Assembly (NCBI GenBank): GCA_945860275.1
Contig: CAMAPN010000003.1
Location: 30,703-94,702, forward strand
Direction of reading: 5' to 3'
DNA length: 64,000 nucleotides
Source of the DNA: Bifidobacterium breve
GTDB lineage: Bacteria > Actinomycetota > Actinomycetes > Nanopelagicales > Nanopelagicaceae
Part shown: in pieces, positions 13,048 to 23,999 of the stretch
Numbering within the stretch: the stretch's first letter is position 1
Layout of the letters: each line of letters begins with the position of its first letter
Notes under the pieces: generated by a model
Told to the model about the DNA's origin: nothing
Databases searched by the model: none
Seen by the model: only the letters and a program-made list of their open reading frames with translations
Position numbers and translations under genes: made by a program

Positions 13048-13539
13048 TTATCGGTAGTTGGTGAATTGCGGGGCGAAGTCCCAGGTCTCTGCTTTGACCA
13101 GCGCAATTGCATCCTGCAAGTCATCGCGGCTCTTTGAGGAGACGCGCAGCTCTTCTCCTTGGATTTGGGTCTTCAGAGATTTTGGACCGCTATCGCGGAG
13201 GAATTTAGCGAGCTTCTTGGCATTCTCTGTTGAGATGCCCTCTTTGATTTTGACATTGATCTTAAATAATTTACCTGATGCTTGTGGCTCACTAGCATCA
13301 AGATGCTTTAGCGAGACGCCACGCTTTACACATTTCTCTTTAAATACATCAAGAGCGGCTTTTGCGCGCTCTTCGCTGCCTGATTCGATAGCCACAATAT
13401 CGGGCCCGCTCATCGCGATCTTGGTCTCGGTGCCGCGAAAATCGAAGCGGGTACCTAACTCGCGGTCTGCTTGATTGAACGCGTTATCAAGCTCCATTCG
13501 GTCTACCTTTGAAACAATGTCAAAACTTGAATCAGCCAT
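13048..13539 (-). CDS. YajQ family nucleotide-binding protein
   Basis: [27 protein letters not shown]...RFDFRGT; start placed after GGAGGAAGAG RBS. Confidence 0.93.
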   Translation of the reverse strand: MADSSFDIVSKVDRMELDNAFNQADRELGTRFDFRGTETKIAMSGPDIVAIESGSEERAKAALDVFKEKCVKRGVSLKHLDASEPQASGKLFKINVKIKEGISTENAKKLAKFLRDSGPKSLKTQIQGEELRVSSKSRDDLQDAIALVKAETWDFAPQFTNYR

Positions 13540-13577
13540 CTCTTCCTCCAATAAAGCGAATTCTATAGGGTCAGGAT

Positions 13578-14849
13578 ATGGCCTTTACCCGCGACGATGC
13601 GCTCGCACTCGATGCTCAAGATGGCCTTGCTCACTACAAATCGCAATTTCTCGTCACAGATCCCAGCATGTGCTATCTCGACGGAAATTCGCTTGGGAGA
13701 ATTCCTAAGGCAACAATCGAGAGAATCAACGCATTCATGGTCGACGAGTGGGGAGCGAAAGTCGTTGATGGTTGGGCAGATTGGATTGATGAAGCAGCCC
13801 GCACCGGTGACTTGATTGGTAAGAGCGCGCTAGGTGCCGCTTCTGGTCAAACACTCGCCTGTGATACAACCTCGGTGAATTTCTATCAACTCTGCAGCGC
13901 AGCGCTAAAAGCTCGACCTGGACGAAAGAAAATTATTACCGATCTAGCAAATTTTCCGACCGACAGATATATCTTGCAAGGCTTAGCGAGAGATCATGGT
14001 TGTGAATTGATCATGATTGATAATGAATCTAGCGAAATAGCAGAGCATGAGCGAATCACTCCGGACGTTCTTGCGCAATACCTTGATGACAATGTGGCTT
14101 TAGTGTCGTTGCAAGTAATTCAATATCGTTCAGGCGCTCGCTCAGATATTAAGGCGCTTACGGATTTGGTCCGCGCGCACGGTGCGCTAATGGTTTGGGA
14201 CGCATCACATGCTATCGGTGCGATTGAGTTGGATTTCGATAAGAATGGCGTGGACCTAGCAGTTGGTTGTACCTATAAATATGGCAACTCAGGCCCCGGC
14301 GCACCCGCCTGGCTTTATGTACGCAGTGAGCGACAACGCGAATTCAGCGTTCCAATTCAAGGCTGGTTTGCGCAGCGAGATCAATTTGAGATGGGGCCGT
14401 ACTTTGAGCGGAGCGAGGATATGCGCGGCTTTCAAATTGCCAGTCCATCAATCATCGGCTTGCGCGCAATCAACTGCGGTTTCGAGATGATTGGTCAGGC
14501 AGGTATCGCCGCCATCGAAACGAAGGCGCGAATGGGAACATCGATGATGATTGAACTATTTGATCAATGGTTGGTAGCCCTAGGTTTTGAAATGAATACG
14601 CCAAGAAACCCGATTGAGCGCGGTGGGCACATTTCGCTCAGACACGAAGAAGCAAAGCGAATCAGCGCAGCGCTGCGCACCTATCAGAAGGTCATTCCCG
14701 ACTATCGAGCGCCAAACCAGATCCGGGTTGCAATCTCACCGCTAGCAACTTCTTATGTAGAGGTCTTTGACGGCTTTGAACGGATTCGAAAGAGCGTGGC
14801 AGGTAAGGAGTATTTAAAGATCAATCCAGGTGCAGGAAGGGTTACATAA
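13578..14849 (+). CDS. kynU: Kynureninase
   Basis: [21 protein letters not shown]-like segment, PLP-Lys region [12 protein letters not shown]. Confidence 0.9.
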   Translation: MAFTRDDALALDAQDGLAHYKSQFLVTDPSMCYLDGNSLGRIPKATIERINAFMVDEWGAKVVDGWADWIDEAARTGDLIGKSALGAASGQTLACDTTSVNFYQLCSAALKARPGRKKIITDLANFPTDRYILQGLARDHGCELIMIDNESSEIAEHERITPDVLAQYLDDNVALVSLQVIQYRSGARSDIKALTDLVRAHGALMVWDASHAIGAIELDFDKNGVDLAVGCTYKYGNSGPGAPAWLYVRSERQREFSVPIQGWFAQRDQFEMGPYFERSEDMRGFQIASPSIIGLRAINCGFEMIGQAGIAAIETKARMGTSMMIELFDQWLVALGFEMNTPRNPIERGGHISLRHEEAKRISAALRTYQKVIPDYRAPNQIRVAISPLATSYVEVFDGFERIRKSVAGKEYLKINPGAGRVT

Positions 14850-14921
14850 TCTTTTTTTAGGCATCACTAATTCTGCTGGCGTGTCACTACTTAGCTCATC
14901 GAGAAATTCTTGCCAGAATAT

Positions 14922-14962
14922 GAGTTGGCCCCTGGAAGTATCAGTTCCAGGGGCCTTAACTC
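14922..14962. other. Very strong hairpin (11-bp perfect core, 5-bp extension) in kynU-aceE intergenic region
   Basis: GAGTT-GGCCCCTGGAA gtatcag TTCCAGGGGCC-tt-AACTC read directly; no clear T-tract on either side. Confidence 0.7.
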
Positions 14963-15117
14963 TTCGCCGGCGCGCATCTCCTTCGGCATTCACCACGCGA
15001 TGTGAGCTGATCCTTACATCACACCTGCGGTGCAACTAGTTTCCTAGCTACGCACAATGGGCGCCTTCTACGGCTCGAACCTTACGTGTACCAACTCCGC
15101 GATGATCAGTTGCGTTT

Positions 15118-15141
15118 TACATAAATATTGCTATTTATGTA
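15118..15141. promoter_or_regulatory. Perfect AT-rich inverted repeat TACATAAATA-TTGC-TATTTATGTA
   Basis: 10-bp perfect arms, 4-nt spacer, in non-coding DNA upstream of aceE. Confidence 0.5.
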
Positions 15142-15386
15142 GTTGTTATCCGATCCGACACTTCATCGATTTCCTTTTGTCTACTCTCGGTGAAGTTAGT
15201 CAATTTCTACTCTTGTGCAGAAAGGGGCGCAAGGGGGATTGGCTCACTTTTTTCTGAAGGTTTACTTGAGGTTTCCAGTTGGATCTGGCCCGTTTTTCCA
15301 GCCAGCTAGCCGTGTTTGAGCTCACAGGGCCATATTTCTCACCTTTGTGAAGTGGCGATATACCCTTAGGAAACTAGGAGGTAGCC

Positions 15387-17801
15387 ATGAGCCACGCGCA
15401 CGGAATTACTAGTGAGCACGAATCAGTTGTGAAGTTGCCGCTTGATGAACGAAAAACCTTAGAGCGAATCCAAGATCGAGTCCTCTGGTTATCAACCCGC
15501 ATGATTGATCACGCTAATCGTGAGCGCGAAAATGTAGATGGCTTAAAAGTTGGCGGACACCAAGCCTCGAGCGCCTCGATGGTTTCTTTAATGACTGCGC
15601 TTTATTTCAATTATCTTGATGGTGAAGATCGAGTCAGCGTGAAGCCACATGCATCACCGGTCTTCCACTCAATTCAATACTTGTTAGGGAACCTAGATAA
15701 GAAATATCTGACACAACTTCGCACAGCTGGTGGGTTGCAAAGTTACCCCTCACGCACCAAAGATCCTGACACCGTAGATTTCTCAACTGGTTCTGTGGGG
15801 TTGGGTGCCGTCGCACCGCTATTCGCTGCGACCACGCGTCGTTATATCGACGCGCATTTTGGCGCGCGACCGCACTCTCGATTTATCGCAATCATCGGTG
15901 ATGCCGAGCTAGATGAAGGCAATATTTGGGAGGCGCTGGCTGATCCGGCAACAGATGGTCTTGGCAACGTAATGTGGATTGTCGATTTTAATCGCCAATC
16001 ACTTGACCGTGTTATTCCAGGAATTCGAATCGCGCAATGGCGCGCACAATTTGAAGCAGCCGGCTGGCATGTTCGAGAGATTAAGTATGGCTCGCGTCTT
16101 GAAGAGACATTTGCGCAAAGCGGGAGCGAGCCTTTTAAGCAATGGTTTGATGATATTCCTAACGAGCAATATCAATCGCTTTTCGGACTCATTCCGGCAG
16201 AGGCAAGAGCGCGATTCCTCGAAGGTGCACCGCAGGGCGCAGCTGAATTTCTCGCTAACTTTGATGATGAAGAGTTATTTGAAATCCTTACCGACCTAGG
16301 TGGGCACAACGTCGATTCTCTGTTAAATGCATTTGCAGAATGCGATGGCGTAACCGATCGACCAAGCGTTGTCTTTGCTTACACCATCAAGGGTTGGCAC
16401 CTACCAATTGCAGGTGATCCTAGAAATCACTCTGCTCAAATTTCAGAGACACAGATTGCTGATTTACGAGCAAAGGTCGGTCTCACTACTGAGAATGAAT
16501 GGGAGCGATTCGAACCAGGAAGTGTGGAGGATGCGCTCTGTCAGGCACGTCGGGTTGCCCTGACTCGACCTGAGCCTGCAATCGAAGAGAAAATTTCGAT
16601 TCCGATTACTACTGGAATAAAGGGAAGTGGGAAATCCTCCACCCAAGAGATTTTCGGCAGAGTACTTAGTGAAATTAGTCGCGACGAAAAGATTCGTCCG
16701 TATTTGGTGACCACAGCCCCTGATGTGGCAACCTCCACCAACCTCGGAGGATTTATCAATCGAACGGGGGTCTTTCACCCGGAACAACTGCGCCGCTGGA
16801 ACGAAGATCCAATCTTGAAGTGGGCTGAAGGGCCAACCGGACAACATATCGAGCTAGGCATTAGCGAGATGAATCTGTTTAGCCTCCTTGGACAGCTAGG
16901 TATCTCTAAAGATCTTCATGACCAATCGCTGATTCCGATCGGCACTGTGTACGACCCATTCGTTTTGCGCGGCCTTGATGCGTTTATCTATAGCGTCTAC
17001 TCGGGGGCAAAGTTCATCGTCACTGGTACGCCATCGGGAATCACACTGGCGCCAGAAGGTGGTGCGCATCAATCCACCATCACGCCGTCGGTTGGAATTG
17101 AACTTCCTGGCGTGGTTCTTATTGAACCAGCGTATGGCCAAGCGCTCGATTGGCTCTTCTGTGATGCGCTCGCGCACGTTGCAGGAAGTAAAATTGACAC
17201 CACGCCAGATCTGCGACCAAATGAATTGGCATTCTATTTCCGTCTTACTACGCGTTCGATTGACCAGAGTCCTTTTGCAAACGCACGCGAACGCCTCGGC
17301 GAAGCAACGCTTCGTTCACAAGTTCTTGCAGGCGCCTATCGTTTAGTAGATGGCAGGCAAGCGTTAGCAAAGAGCGATGATTTCAATGCGCCAACTGTCC
17401 ATCTCGTTGGTTGCGGAGCGGTTATGCCAGAAGTTCTCGAAGCGGCAGCAGAACTTGCAACTGAAGGAGTGATTGCACACGTTATTGATGTCACCTCGCC
17501 GGGACGACTTTATGGAAGTTGGCAGCGCACGTTGAAACAGGGAATTCGAACGGCAAACACTCCATCCTTCCCTGGTGCGATGCGTCCAATCTTCTCTGAG
17601 CGCGCGCCAATTGTTTCAATTCACGATAGCTCTTCACACGCGCTTGCTTGGTTGGGCTCTGCACTTGGCGCGCCTCAAGTTGCGATGGGCGTGGATAGCT
17701 TTGGCCAATCCGGAAACATTCCAGATCTTTACAAGATTCATGATCTTGATTCCGGGTCAATCGTCAATGGAGCGCTCGCAGCGCTCAGCCTGAATAGTTG
17801 A
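15387..17801 (+). CDS. aceE: Pyruvate dehydrogenase E1 component, homodimeric type
   Basis: ~800-aa AceE architecture (DAELDEGNIWEAL, WIVDFNRQSLDRV); AGGAGG RBS. Confidence 0.96.
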   Translation: MSHAHGITSEHESVVKLPLDERKTLERIQDRVLWLSTRMIDHANRERENVDGLKVGGHQASSASMVSLMTALYFNYLDGEDRVSVKPHASPVFHSIQYLLGNLDKKYLTQLRTAGGLQSYPSRTKDPDTVDFSTGSVGLGAVAPLFAATTRRYIDAHFGARPHSRFIAIIGDAELDEGNIWEALADPATDGLGNVMWIVDFNRQSLDRVIPGIRIAQWRAQFEAAGWHVREIKYGSRLEETFAQSGSEPFKQWFDDIPNEQYQSLFGLIPAEARARFLEGAPQGAAEFLANFDDEELFEILTDLGGHNVDSLLNAFAECDGVTDRPSVVFAYTIKGWHLPIAGDPRNHSAQISETQIADLRAKVGLTTENEWERFEPGSVEDALCQARRVALTRPEPAIEEKISIPITTGIKGSGKSSTQEIFGRVLSEISRDEKIRPYLVTTAPDVATSTNLGGFINRTGVFHPEQLRRWNEDPILKWAEGPTGQHIELGISEMNLFSLLGQLGISKDLHDQSLIPIGTVYDPFVLRGLDAFIYSVYSGAKFIVTGTPSGITLAPEGGAHQSTITPSVGIELPGVVLIEPAYGQALDWLFCDALAHVAGSKIDTTPDLRPNELAFYFRLTTRSIDQSPFANARERLGEATLRSQVLAGAYRLVDGRQALAKSDDFNAPTVHLVGCGAVMPEVLEAAAELATEGVIAHVIDVTSPGRLYGSWQRTLKQGIRTANTPSFPGAMRPIFSERAPIVSIHDSSSHALAWLGSALGAPQVAMGVDSFGQSGNIPDLYKIHDLDSGSIVNGALAALSLNS

Positions 17802-17874
17802 AAAGCCCAGCTTTTTCTGGGAATTACTGAGGCTTACTCAATCCGGGGTATAGTTTCGCTACTCAATAGCCAAT

Positions 17875-17959
17875 GGCGGGTTGCCCGAGCGGCCAATGGG
17901 AGCGGACTGTAAATCCGCCGGCTCTGCCTTCAGAGGTTCAAATCCTCTACCCGCCACCA
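17875..17959 (+). tRNA. tRNA-Tyr(GTA), CCA encoded
   Basis: GGCGGGT/ACCCGCC acceptor stem, long variable arm, anticodon GTA, 3' A-CCA. Confidence 0.97.
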
Positions 17960-18013
17960 TTGCTATGATGGAAGTTGAGCTAGTACAGAAAACCGTTAGA
18001 GAAAAGGTCTCGC

Positions 18014-18568
18014 ATGAAAAAAATTGCATTAGTCGTAGCCCCCCTACTCGCACTCTCTCTAGTAGTCACCGGTTGCGGTGCCAAGAAAGACGCTGGTAGC
18101 GAATCCGCTTCAGAGCAAGTCAACGACACTCAAGCAAATAAGTTGACCGAAGATCAAACTGATGGCGCTCTAGTTTCTCTTAAAGGAGTATTTGGCGAGA
18201 CCACCGCTGTTGAAGGCGGCATCGAGGTAACCGTGTCACAACCGATGAACTTTATGCCAAGTGCCGATGCGCAGAATTACACCGAAGAGCTAACGGTGAA
18301 CACGATGGAAATTACCATCAAGAATGGTGCGTCTGAGGATCTTGATACATCATCAATCGTCTTCTCGGCAGATTCTGGTGTGAACACTTGCCTTGAAATT
18401 GTTGACACAGCAAATGGTTACGAAGGTGTGCCAGTTGTGATTCTCCCAGTTGGTGAGACCATCTCGTTCAAGTACGCAACTGGTTGCGTTGGAAAGCCTG
18501 GCGAGAATCTTGTTGTGAAGACCTGGTTCTCCGCAGCAAAGGTGAACTTCGAAGGCACTATCGCATAA
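18014..18568 (+). CDS. Secreted lipoprotein, possible DUF4352-like domain
   Basis: Signal peptide with lipobox LVVTGC; C-terminal beta-rich domain. Confidence 0.75.
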   Translation: MKKIALVVAPLLALSLVVTGCGAKKDAGSESASEQVNDTQANKLTEDQTDGALVSLKGVFGETTAVEGGIEVTVSQPMNFMPSADAQNYTEELTVNTMEITIKNGASEDLDTSSIVFSADSGVNTCLEIVDTANGYEGVPVVILPVGETISFKYATGCVGKPGENLVVKTWFSAAKVNFEGTIA

Positions 18569-18594
18569 CTATAAGCGAAGTAGAGAGGGCGGGT

Positions 18595-18616
18595 GGCGAG
18601 AGCTACTCGCCCTTTT
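18595..18616 (+). terminator. Rho-independent terminator
   Basis: GGCGAG-AGCTA-CTCGCC followed by cTTTTcTTT, downstream of the lipoprotein gene. Confidence 0.75.
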
Positions 18617-18992
18617 CTTTGAGTTGACGCTCTTCGATTTCTACAATCTTTCGCAATAAATTCTTCATATCTTCTTGTTCTTCGTGAGTGAATGCATCAC
18701 GGTTGACAATGAGTTTGGAGGCGAACGACGCTGTGATCATCGGAATAAGAAAGAGAATCATGACGAGCAATAAGACAATTGCTGTCACTCGCCCACCTAG
18801 GCTTGCCGGATAGAAATCTCCATACCCCACCGTAGTAGAGGTAATCAGCGCCCACCACAAGGAATCCAGTAAGTTCTTCTTTTCGAAGAGCGCGTAGGAG
18901 ATGGAGGCGAGAAATAACAAAACCAGAGAGGTCAGGACCAACAACCTGGGGGAGTTGGCTACCTTCACAAAGAGGTTCGAGAGAGATTTCAT
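18603..18992 (-). CDS. Two-TM potassium channel with C-terminal helix
   Basis: Selectivity filter TTVGYGD between two TM segments. Confidence 0.9.
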   Translation of the reverse strand: MKSLSNLFVKVANSPRLLVLTSLVLLFLASISYALFEKKNLLDSLWWALITSTTVGYGDFYPASLGGRVTAIVLLLVMILFLIPMITASFASKLIVNRDAFTHEEQEDMKNLLRKIVEIEERQLKEKGE

Positions 18993-19058
18993 GGCGGGAA
19001 TTTAACCCCAGCCTTCCTTGGATGTCCATTAGCTTTTCCCCGCCGGTATGCTTCGGGT

Positions 19059-20303
19059 ATGGCAAGTAAGTTGGCGAAGACGAAAGTGAAGCGACGTTTT
19101 CCCGGTTTTGCCGAGCTGGCAAGTCTCATGCGTTTTCGCAAGCCCATCCTCAGTCCAAAGCGCCGGCGATTAGCGCGTGCGCTGACTATTTGGGATTTAC
19201 GAAAGATTGCCAAGCGGAGAACTCCGCAGGCGCCATTTGATTACACCGATGGATCAGCAGAGACGGAAAGCTCGCTCGTGCGTGCACGCGCGACATTTGA
19301 AAGTCTCCAATTTCATCCAAAAGTCCTAATCGATGTATCAAAAGTTGATCTCTCAGTGGAGATGTTAGGCCAACGCCATTCGATGCCGTTGGGAATTGCT
19401 CCAACCGGTTTTGCTCGAATGATGCAACACGAAGGTGAGCGCGCGGGTGCTGCAGCAGCACAGGCTGCGGGAATCCCTTTTTGTCTTTCAACGCTAGGCA
19501 CCACTTCAATAGAAGAAGTTGTCAAGGCTGCACCAGAAGGAAGAAACGCTTTCCAGTTATACATGTGGAAAGACCGCGAGCGCTCCATGGAATTGGTTCA
19601 TCGCGCTGCAAACGTTGGCGTTGACACGTTGATACTCACAGTCGATGTGCCAGTAGCTGGAGCGCGCCTTCGCGATACCCGCAATGGAATGACTATTCCA
19701 CCTTCAATTTCTACCAAGACAATTCTTAACGCGATTCCGCGCCCTGCTTGGTGGATGAACTTCCTTACGACAGAGCCTTTGAAATTCGCTTCGTTAGATT
19801 CATGGAAGGGCACCGTCGCCGAACTTATGGATTTCGTCTTCGACCCCACGATTAGCTATGAAGATCTTCGTTGGATTCGAACGCAATGGAGTGGGCACCT
19901 TGTTGTGAAGGGCGTTCAACGAGTAGATGATGCGATCGCTGCTGTTGATGCCGGAGCAGATGCCATCATCCTTTCTAATCACGGCGGACGTCAGATCGAT
20001 CGTGCAGTGGTTCCCTACACCTTGATTCCCGATGTGGTCGCCGCGGTAGGTAAGCGAGCTGAAGTGCACATGGATACCGGAATCATGCATGGCGCAGATG
20101 TCATCGCAGCAATCGCGTCAGGAGCTAATTTCACGTGGGCAGGTCGCGCATATTTGTATGGCTTAATGGCAGGCGGACGAGCTGGCGTTGATCGATCGCT
20201 TGAAATTTTACGTTCTCAGATGCTTCGCACCATGAAATTGCTTGGCGCTCGTGATCTCTCTGAGCTCAATCCAGATCACGTTTCTTATCTACGAAAGATG
20301 TGA
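19059..20303 (+). CDS. lldD: FMN-dependent alpha-hydroxy-acid (L-lactate) dehydrogenase
   Basis: PLGIAPTGFARMMQHEGE, VKGVQRVDDAIAAVDAGADAIILSNHGGRQID. Confidence 0.93.
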   Translation: MASKLAKTKVKRRFPGFAELASLMRFRKPILSPKRRRLARALTIWDLRKIAKRRTPQAPFDYTDGSAETESSLVRARATFESLQFHPKVLIDVSKVDLSVEMLGQRHSMPLGIAPTGFARMMQHEGERAGAAAAQAAGIPFCLSTLGTTSIEEVVKAAPEGRNAFQLYMWKDRERSMELVHRAANVGVDTLILTVDVPVAGARLRDTRNGMTIPPSISTKTILNAIPRPAWWMNFLTTEPLKFASLDSWKGTVAELMDFVFDPTISYEDLRWIRTQWSGHLVVKGVQRVDDAIAAVDAGADAIILSNHGGRQIDRAVVPYTLIPDVVAAVGKRAEVHMDTGIMHGADVIAAIASGANFTWAGRAYLYGLMAGGRAGVDRSLEILRSQMLRTMKLLGARDLSELNPDHVSYLRKM

Positions 20304-20753
20304 CCAAACCTGTAAATCGTGTAAACCATCTGCTCGTCCCTGCGCTTTTCGTAACGTACCTTCGAAAAGAAACCCGGCTTTCTCTAGCGCTCGTTGCTCT
20401 GCAATGTTTGTGACATCTGTTGAGGCCTCCACTCGTACATAACCCTGGCGGTGGAGCTCTTCAGCCAGTAGCCGTTGGGCGAGTGAACCAATTCCTTTGT
20501 TGCGAAACTCTTCAATCAGAGTGATGCCAATGTTCATCGCCTTTGAGCCCTGAGTTGGTCCGTACCACGCTGCGTGCGCCGAGAGATTGCCAACTTCAAT
20601 CCATGCGCCAGAAATCTTTGCTTCAATCAGCCAACGAAAAATCTCCATCGCTTGAGCATCTGCGGCGGTTTCACCCCAGTTGTCGTATTCACTCCGCGCG
20701 CGCTGTAAGGGATAGTCTCGCGCAATCTCACGGATGGTCACCTCTAGCGTCAT
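20289..20753 (-). CDS. GNAT family N-acetyltransferase
   Basis: IEEFRNKGIGSLAQRLL acetyl-CoA loop; EASTDVTNIAEQRALEKAGFLFEG. Confidence 0.88.
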   Translation of the reverse strand: MTLEVTIREIARDYPLQRARSEYDNWGETAADAQAMEIFRWLIEAKISGAWIEVGNLSAHAAWYGPTQGSKAMNIGITLIEEFRNKGIGSLAQRLLAEELHRQGYVRVEASTDVTNIAEQRALEKAGFLFEGTLRKAQGRADGLHDLQVWSHLS

Positions 20754-20782
20754 CTCACACCTCGAGCTCTTTAGAGCAAACT

Positions 20783-20863
20783 TTAGATACCGCTGATCGC
20801 AATCATCGCTACCAGGCCAATGAGTATGACGAGTGTGACGATGCGCCGCGTCCGATTACTCAT
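20783..20863 (-). CDS. Unlisted 26-aa small membrane protein MSNRTRRIVTLVILIGLVAMIAISGI
   Basis: ATG 2 nt after the serC stop, basic N-terminus then one hydrophobic helix; below the length cutoff of the ORF track. Confidence 0.6.
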   Translation of the reverse strand: MSNRTRRIVTLVILIGLVAMIAISGI

Positions 20864-20865
20864 CT

Positions 20866-22005
<1,140 letters not shown>

Positions 22006-22031
22006 CTACCGAAGTTTGGTCGGCGCCTGCC

Positions 22032-22697
22032 TCACGGTGCTAAGCGCTGACGAAGCCAGGTGCCATCGTTCGAGCGGATGAATCGGATGCGATCATGTAA
22101 GCGCGAATACCTACCTTGCCAGAATTCGATTGAGTGAGGTATTGCACAGAACCCTCCCCAATTTTCTGGAAGCGGAACTACGCTCCCCTCCGGATAGCGC
22201 TCCGATATTTCTTGCCATCTCTTCTCGAGAACTTCACGGCCGGTAATTTCCATTGATTGATCACTAGCCCATGCGCCAATTTGACTCGACCATGGCCGGG
22301 AAGCGAAGTACTCCTCGGATTCGCCACGAGGGACCTTTTCTGCGCGCGCAGTGATAATTACTTGTCGCTCCATCGCATACCAAGGAAAGAGGAGCGAAAC
22401 TTCAGCGTTCGCATCTATCGCTCGCGCCTTGGCGGAGTTGTAATTGGTGAAGAAGGTGCAGCCACCGCTCTCCGGGTCGAAACCTTTGAGAAGCACTGTT
22501 CGAGAGGCGGGGAGGTTGTCGGCGAAGGTGCTGAGCACCATCGCATTTGCCTCGACGATGTACGGGTTGGCGCTGGCCTGCGCTAACCAACGGGCAAAGA
22601 GCGCGATGGGGTCGTCACCTGCAGCGCTCTCGGAGAGGCCCTCGTCGCCGTAGGAACGGCGCATAGCCCGGATAGCGGCATTTATCTCGTCACTCAT
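22032..22697 (-). CDS. pdxH: Pyridoxamine 5'-phosphate oxidase
   Basis: SRTVLLKGFD, FFTNYNSAKA, FWQGRYSRLHDRIRF. Confidence 0.96.
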   Translation of the reverse strand: MSDEINAAIRAMRRSYGDEGLSESAAGDDPIALFARWLAQASANPYIVEANAMVLSTFADNLPASRTVLLKGFDPESGGCTFFTNYNSAKARAIDANAEVSLLFPWYAMERQVIITARAEKVPRGESEEYFASRPWSSQIGAWASDQSMEITGREVLEKRWQEISERYPEGSVVPLPENWGGFCAIPHSIEFWQGRYSRLHDRIRFIRSNDGTWLRQRLAP

Positions 22698-22854
22698 GTC
22701 CTTAATCTAGACCTCGCTGGTGGAGCTTTGGCCACGTGGCGTGCGCCACTATTTTTGACGCTCCTTCTGGTTTGCCTTAGGTCAAAGCAGGAGCAGAATA
22801 CGGGGAGGATTTTCGCCTACCCAGGCTACCGAAACCGAACAGGAGCAGCGCCCC

Positions 22855-23967
22855 ATGGATGACTTTAAGCCCGGCCTTGAAGGTGTCATCGCTTTCGAAT
22901 CAGAGATTGCTGAGCCGGATAAAGAGGGAAGTGCGCTTCGTTACCGCGGCGTAGATATCGAAGATCTCGTTGGTCGTGTGACATTTGGAAATGTCTGGGG
23001 ACTTCTTGTCGATAATGAATTTAATCCAGGACTTCCAGGTGCAGAGCAATTTCCACTTCCAGTGCACTCGGGTGATGTGCGCGTTGATGTGCAATCCGCG
23101 ATTGCAATGCTTGCTCCAGCGTGGGGATTGAAACCTCTTTTAGATATTTCCGACGAAGAGGCGCGAAGTAATCTTGCTCGTGTTTCGGTGATGGCGCTCT
23201 CATATGTAGCGCAATCCGCACGTGGCACTTGGCAGCCAATGGTTCCGCAAAATGAAGTTGATAAAGCCCACACTGTTGTAGAGCGCATGATGATTCGTTG
23301 GCGCGGTGAACCAGATCCACTTCATGTTCGCGCAATTGATGCATATTTTGTCTCTGCTGCAGAGCACGGCATGAACGCATCTACCTTTACTGGTCGAGTG
23401 ATTGCATCTACAGGTGCTGACGTAGCCGCTGCAATCTCTGGCGCAATTGGCGCTATGTCCGGTCCGCTACATGGTGGCGCTCCACTTCGCGTATTGCACA
23501 TGATTGAAGCGGTCGAGAAGAGCGGCGATGCCCGCAAGTATGTGAAAGATGTCATGGATCGTGGCGAGCGATTGATGGGCTTTGGTCACCGTGTTTATCG
23601 GGCAGAAGATCCACGCGCTCGCACCCTACGCCGTACTGCGAAAGAGCTTGGTGCCCCTCGTTATGAAATTGCGCTTGCGTTGGAGCAGGCTGCGCTCGCC
23701 GAGCTACAAGAGCGCTACCCAGATCGTGTCCTTGCAACCAACGTTGAGTTCTGGGCGGCAGTGGTCTTAGATTTCGCTCAAGTTCCAGCGCACCTTTTTA
23801 CCTCGATGTTCACTTCAGCGCGTACCGCCGGATGGGCAGCGCACATTCTTGAGCAGAAAAAGACTGGTCGCTTGATTCGTCCATCTGCCCGCTACATCGG
23901 CCCTGGCCCACGTAAACCAGAGGATGTCAAAGGTTGGGATAGCTCGATCCATTCGCTCCACAATTAA
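22855..23967 (+). CDS. Citrate synthase 2
   Basis: LRYRGVDIEDL, GPLHGGAP, MGFGHRVYRAEDPRA; divergent from pdxH as in many actinobacteria. Confidence 0.94.
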   Translation: MDDFKPGLEGVIAFESEIAEPDKEGSALRYRGVDIEDLVGRVTFGNVWGLLVDNEFNPGLPGAEQFPLPVHSGDVRVDVQSAIAMLAPAWGLKPLLDISDEEARSNLARVSVMALSYVAQSARGTWQPMVPQNEVDKAHTVVERMMIRWRGEPDPLHVRAIDAYFVSAAEHGMNASTFTGRVIASTGADVAAAISGAIGAMSGPLHGGAPLRVLHMIEAVEKSGDARKYVKDVMDRGERLMGFGHRVYRAEDPRARTLRRTAKELGAPRYEIALALEQAALAELQERYPDRVLATNVEFWAAVVLDFAQVPAHLFTSMFTSARTAGWAAHILEQKKTGRLIRPSARYIGPGPRKPEDVKGWDSSIHSLHN

Positions 23968-23999
23968 TTGACGCACTCGCACCTGCGCTGGAGGTAGTT

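Noticed and set aside
14814-15035. Minus-strand ORF with SSHRVVNAEGDARRRR, faintly like the C-terminus of MGMT/alkyltransferase-like proteins; possible decayed gene
   Set aside because: Upstream frames are broken by stops, the segment is short, it runs through the 14922-14962 hairpin and overlaps the kynU 3' end. Similarity is by eye only; a BLASTx of 14814-15386 would decide.
15061-15105. GGTTCGAGCC on the minus strand, resembling a tRNA T-loop
   Set aside because: Flanking bases do not form a T-stem or acceptor stem; not a tRNA.
17806-17821. CCCAG-CTTTTT-CTGGG after aceE as a terminator
   Set aside because: Only a 5-bp stem without a following T-run; too weak to call as a feature.
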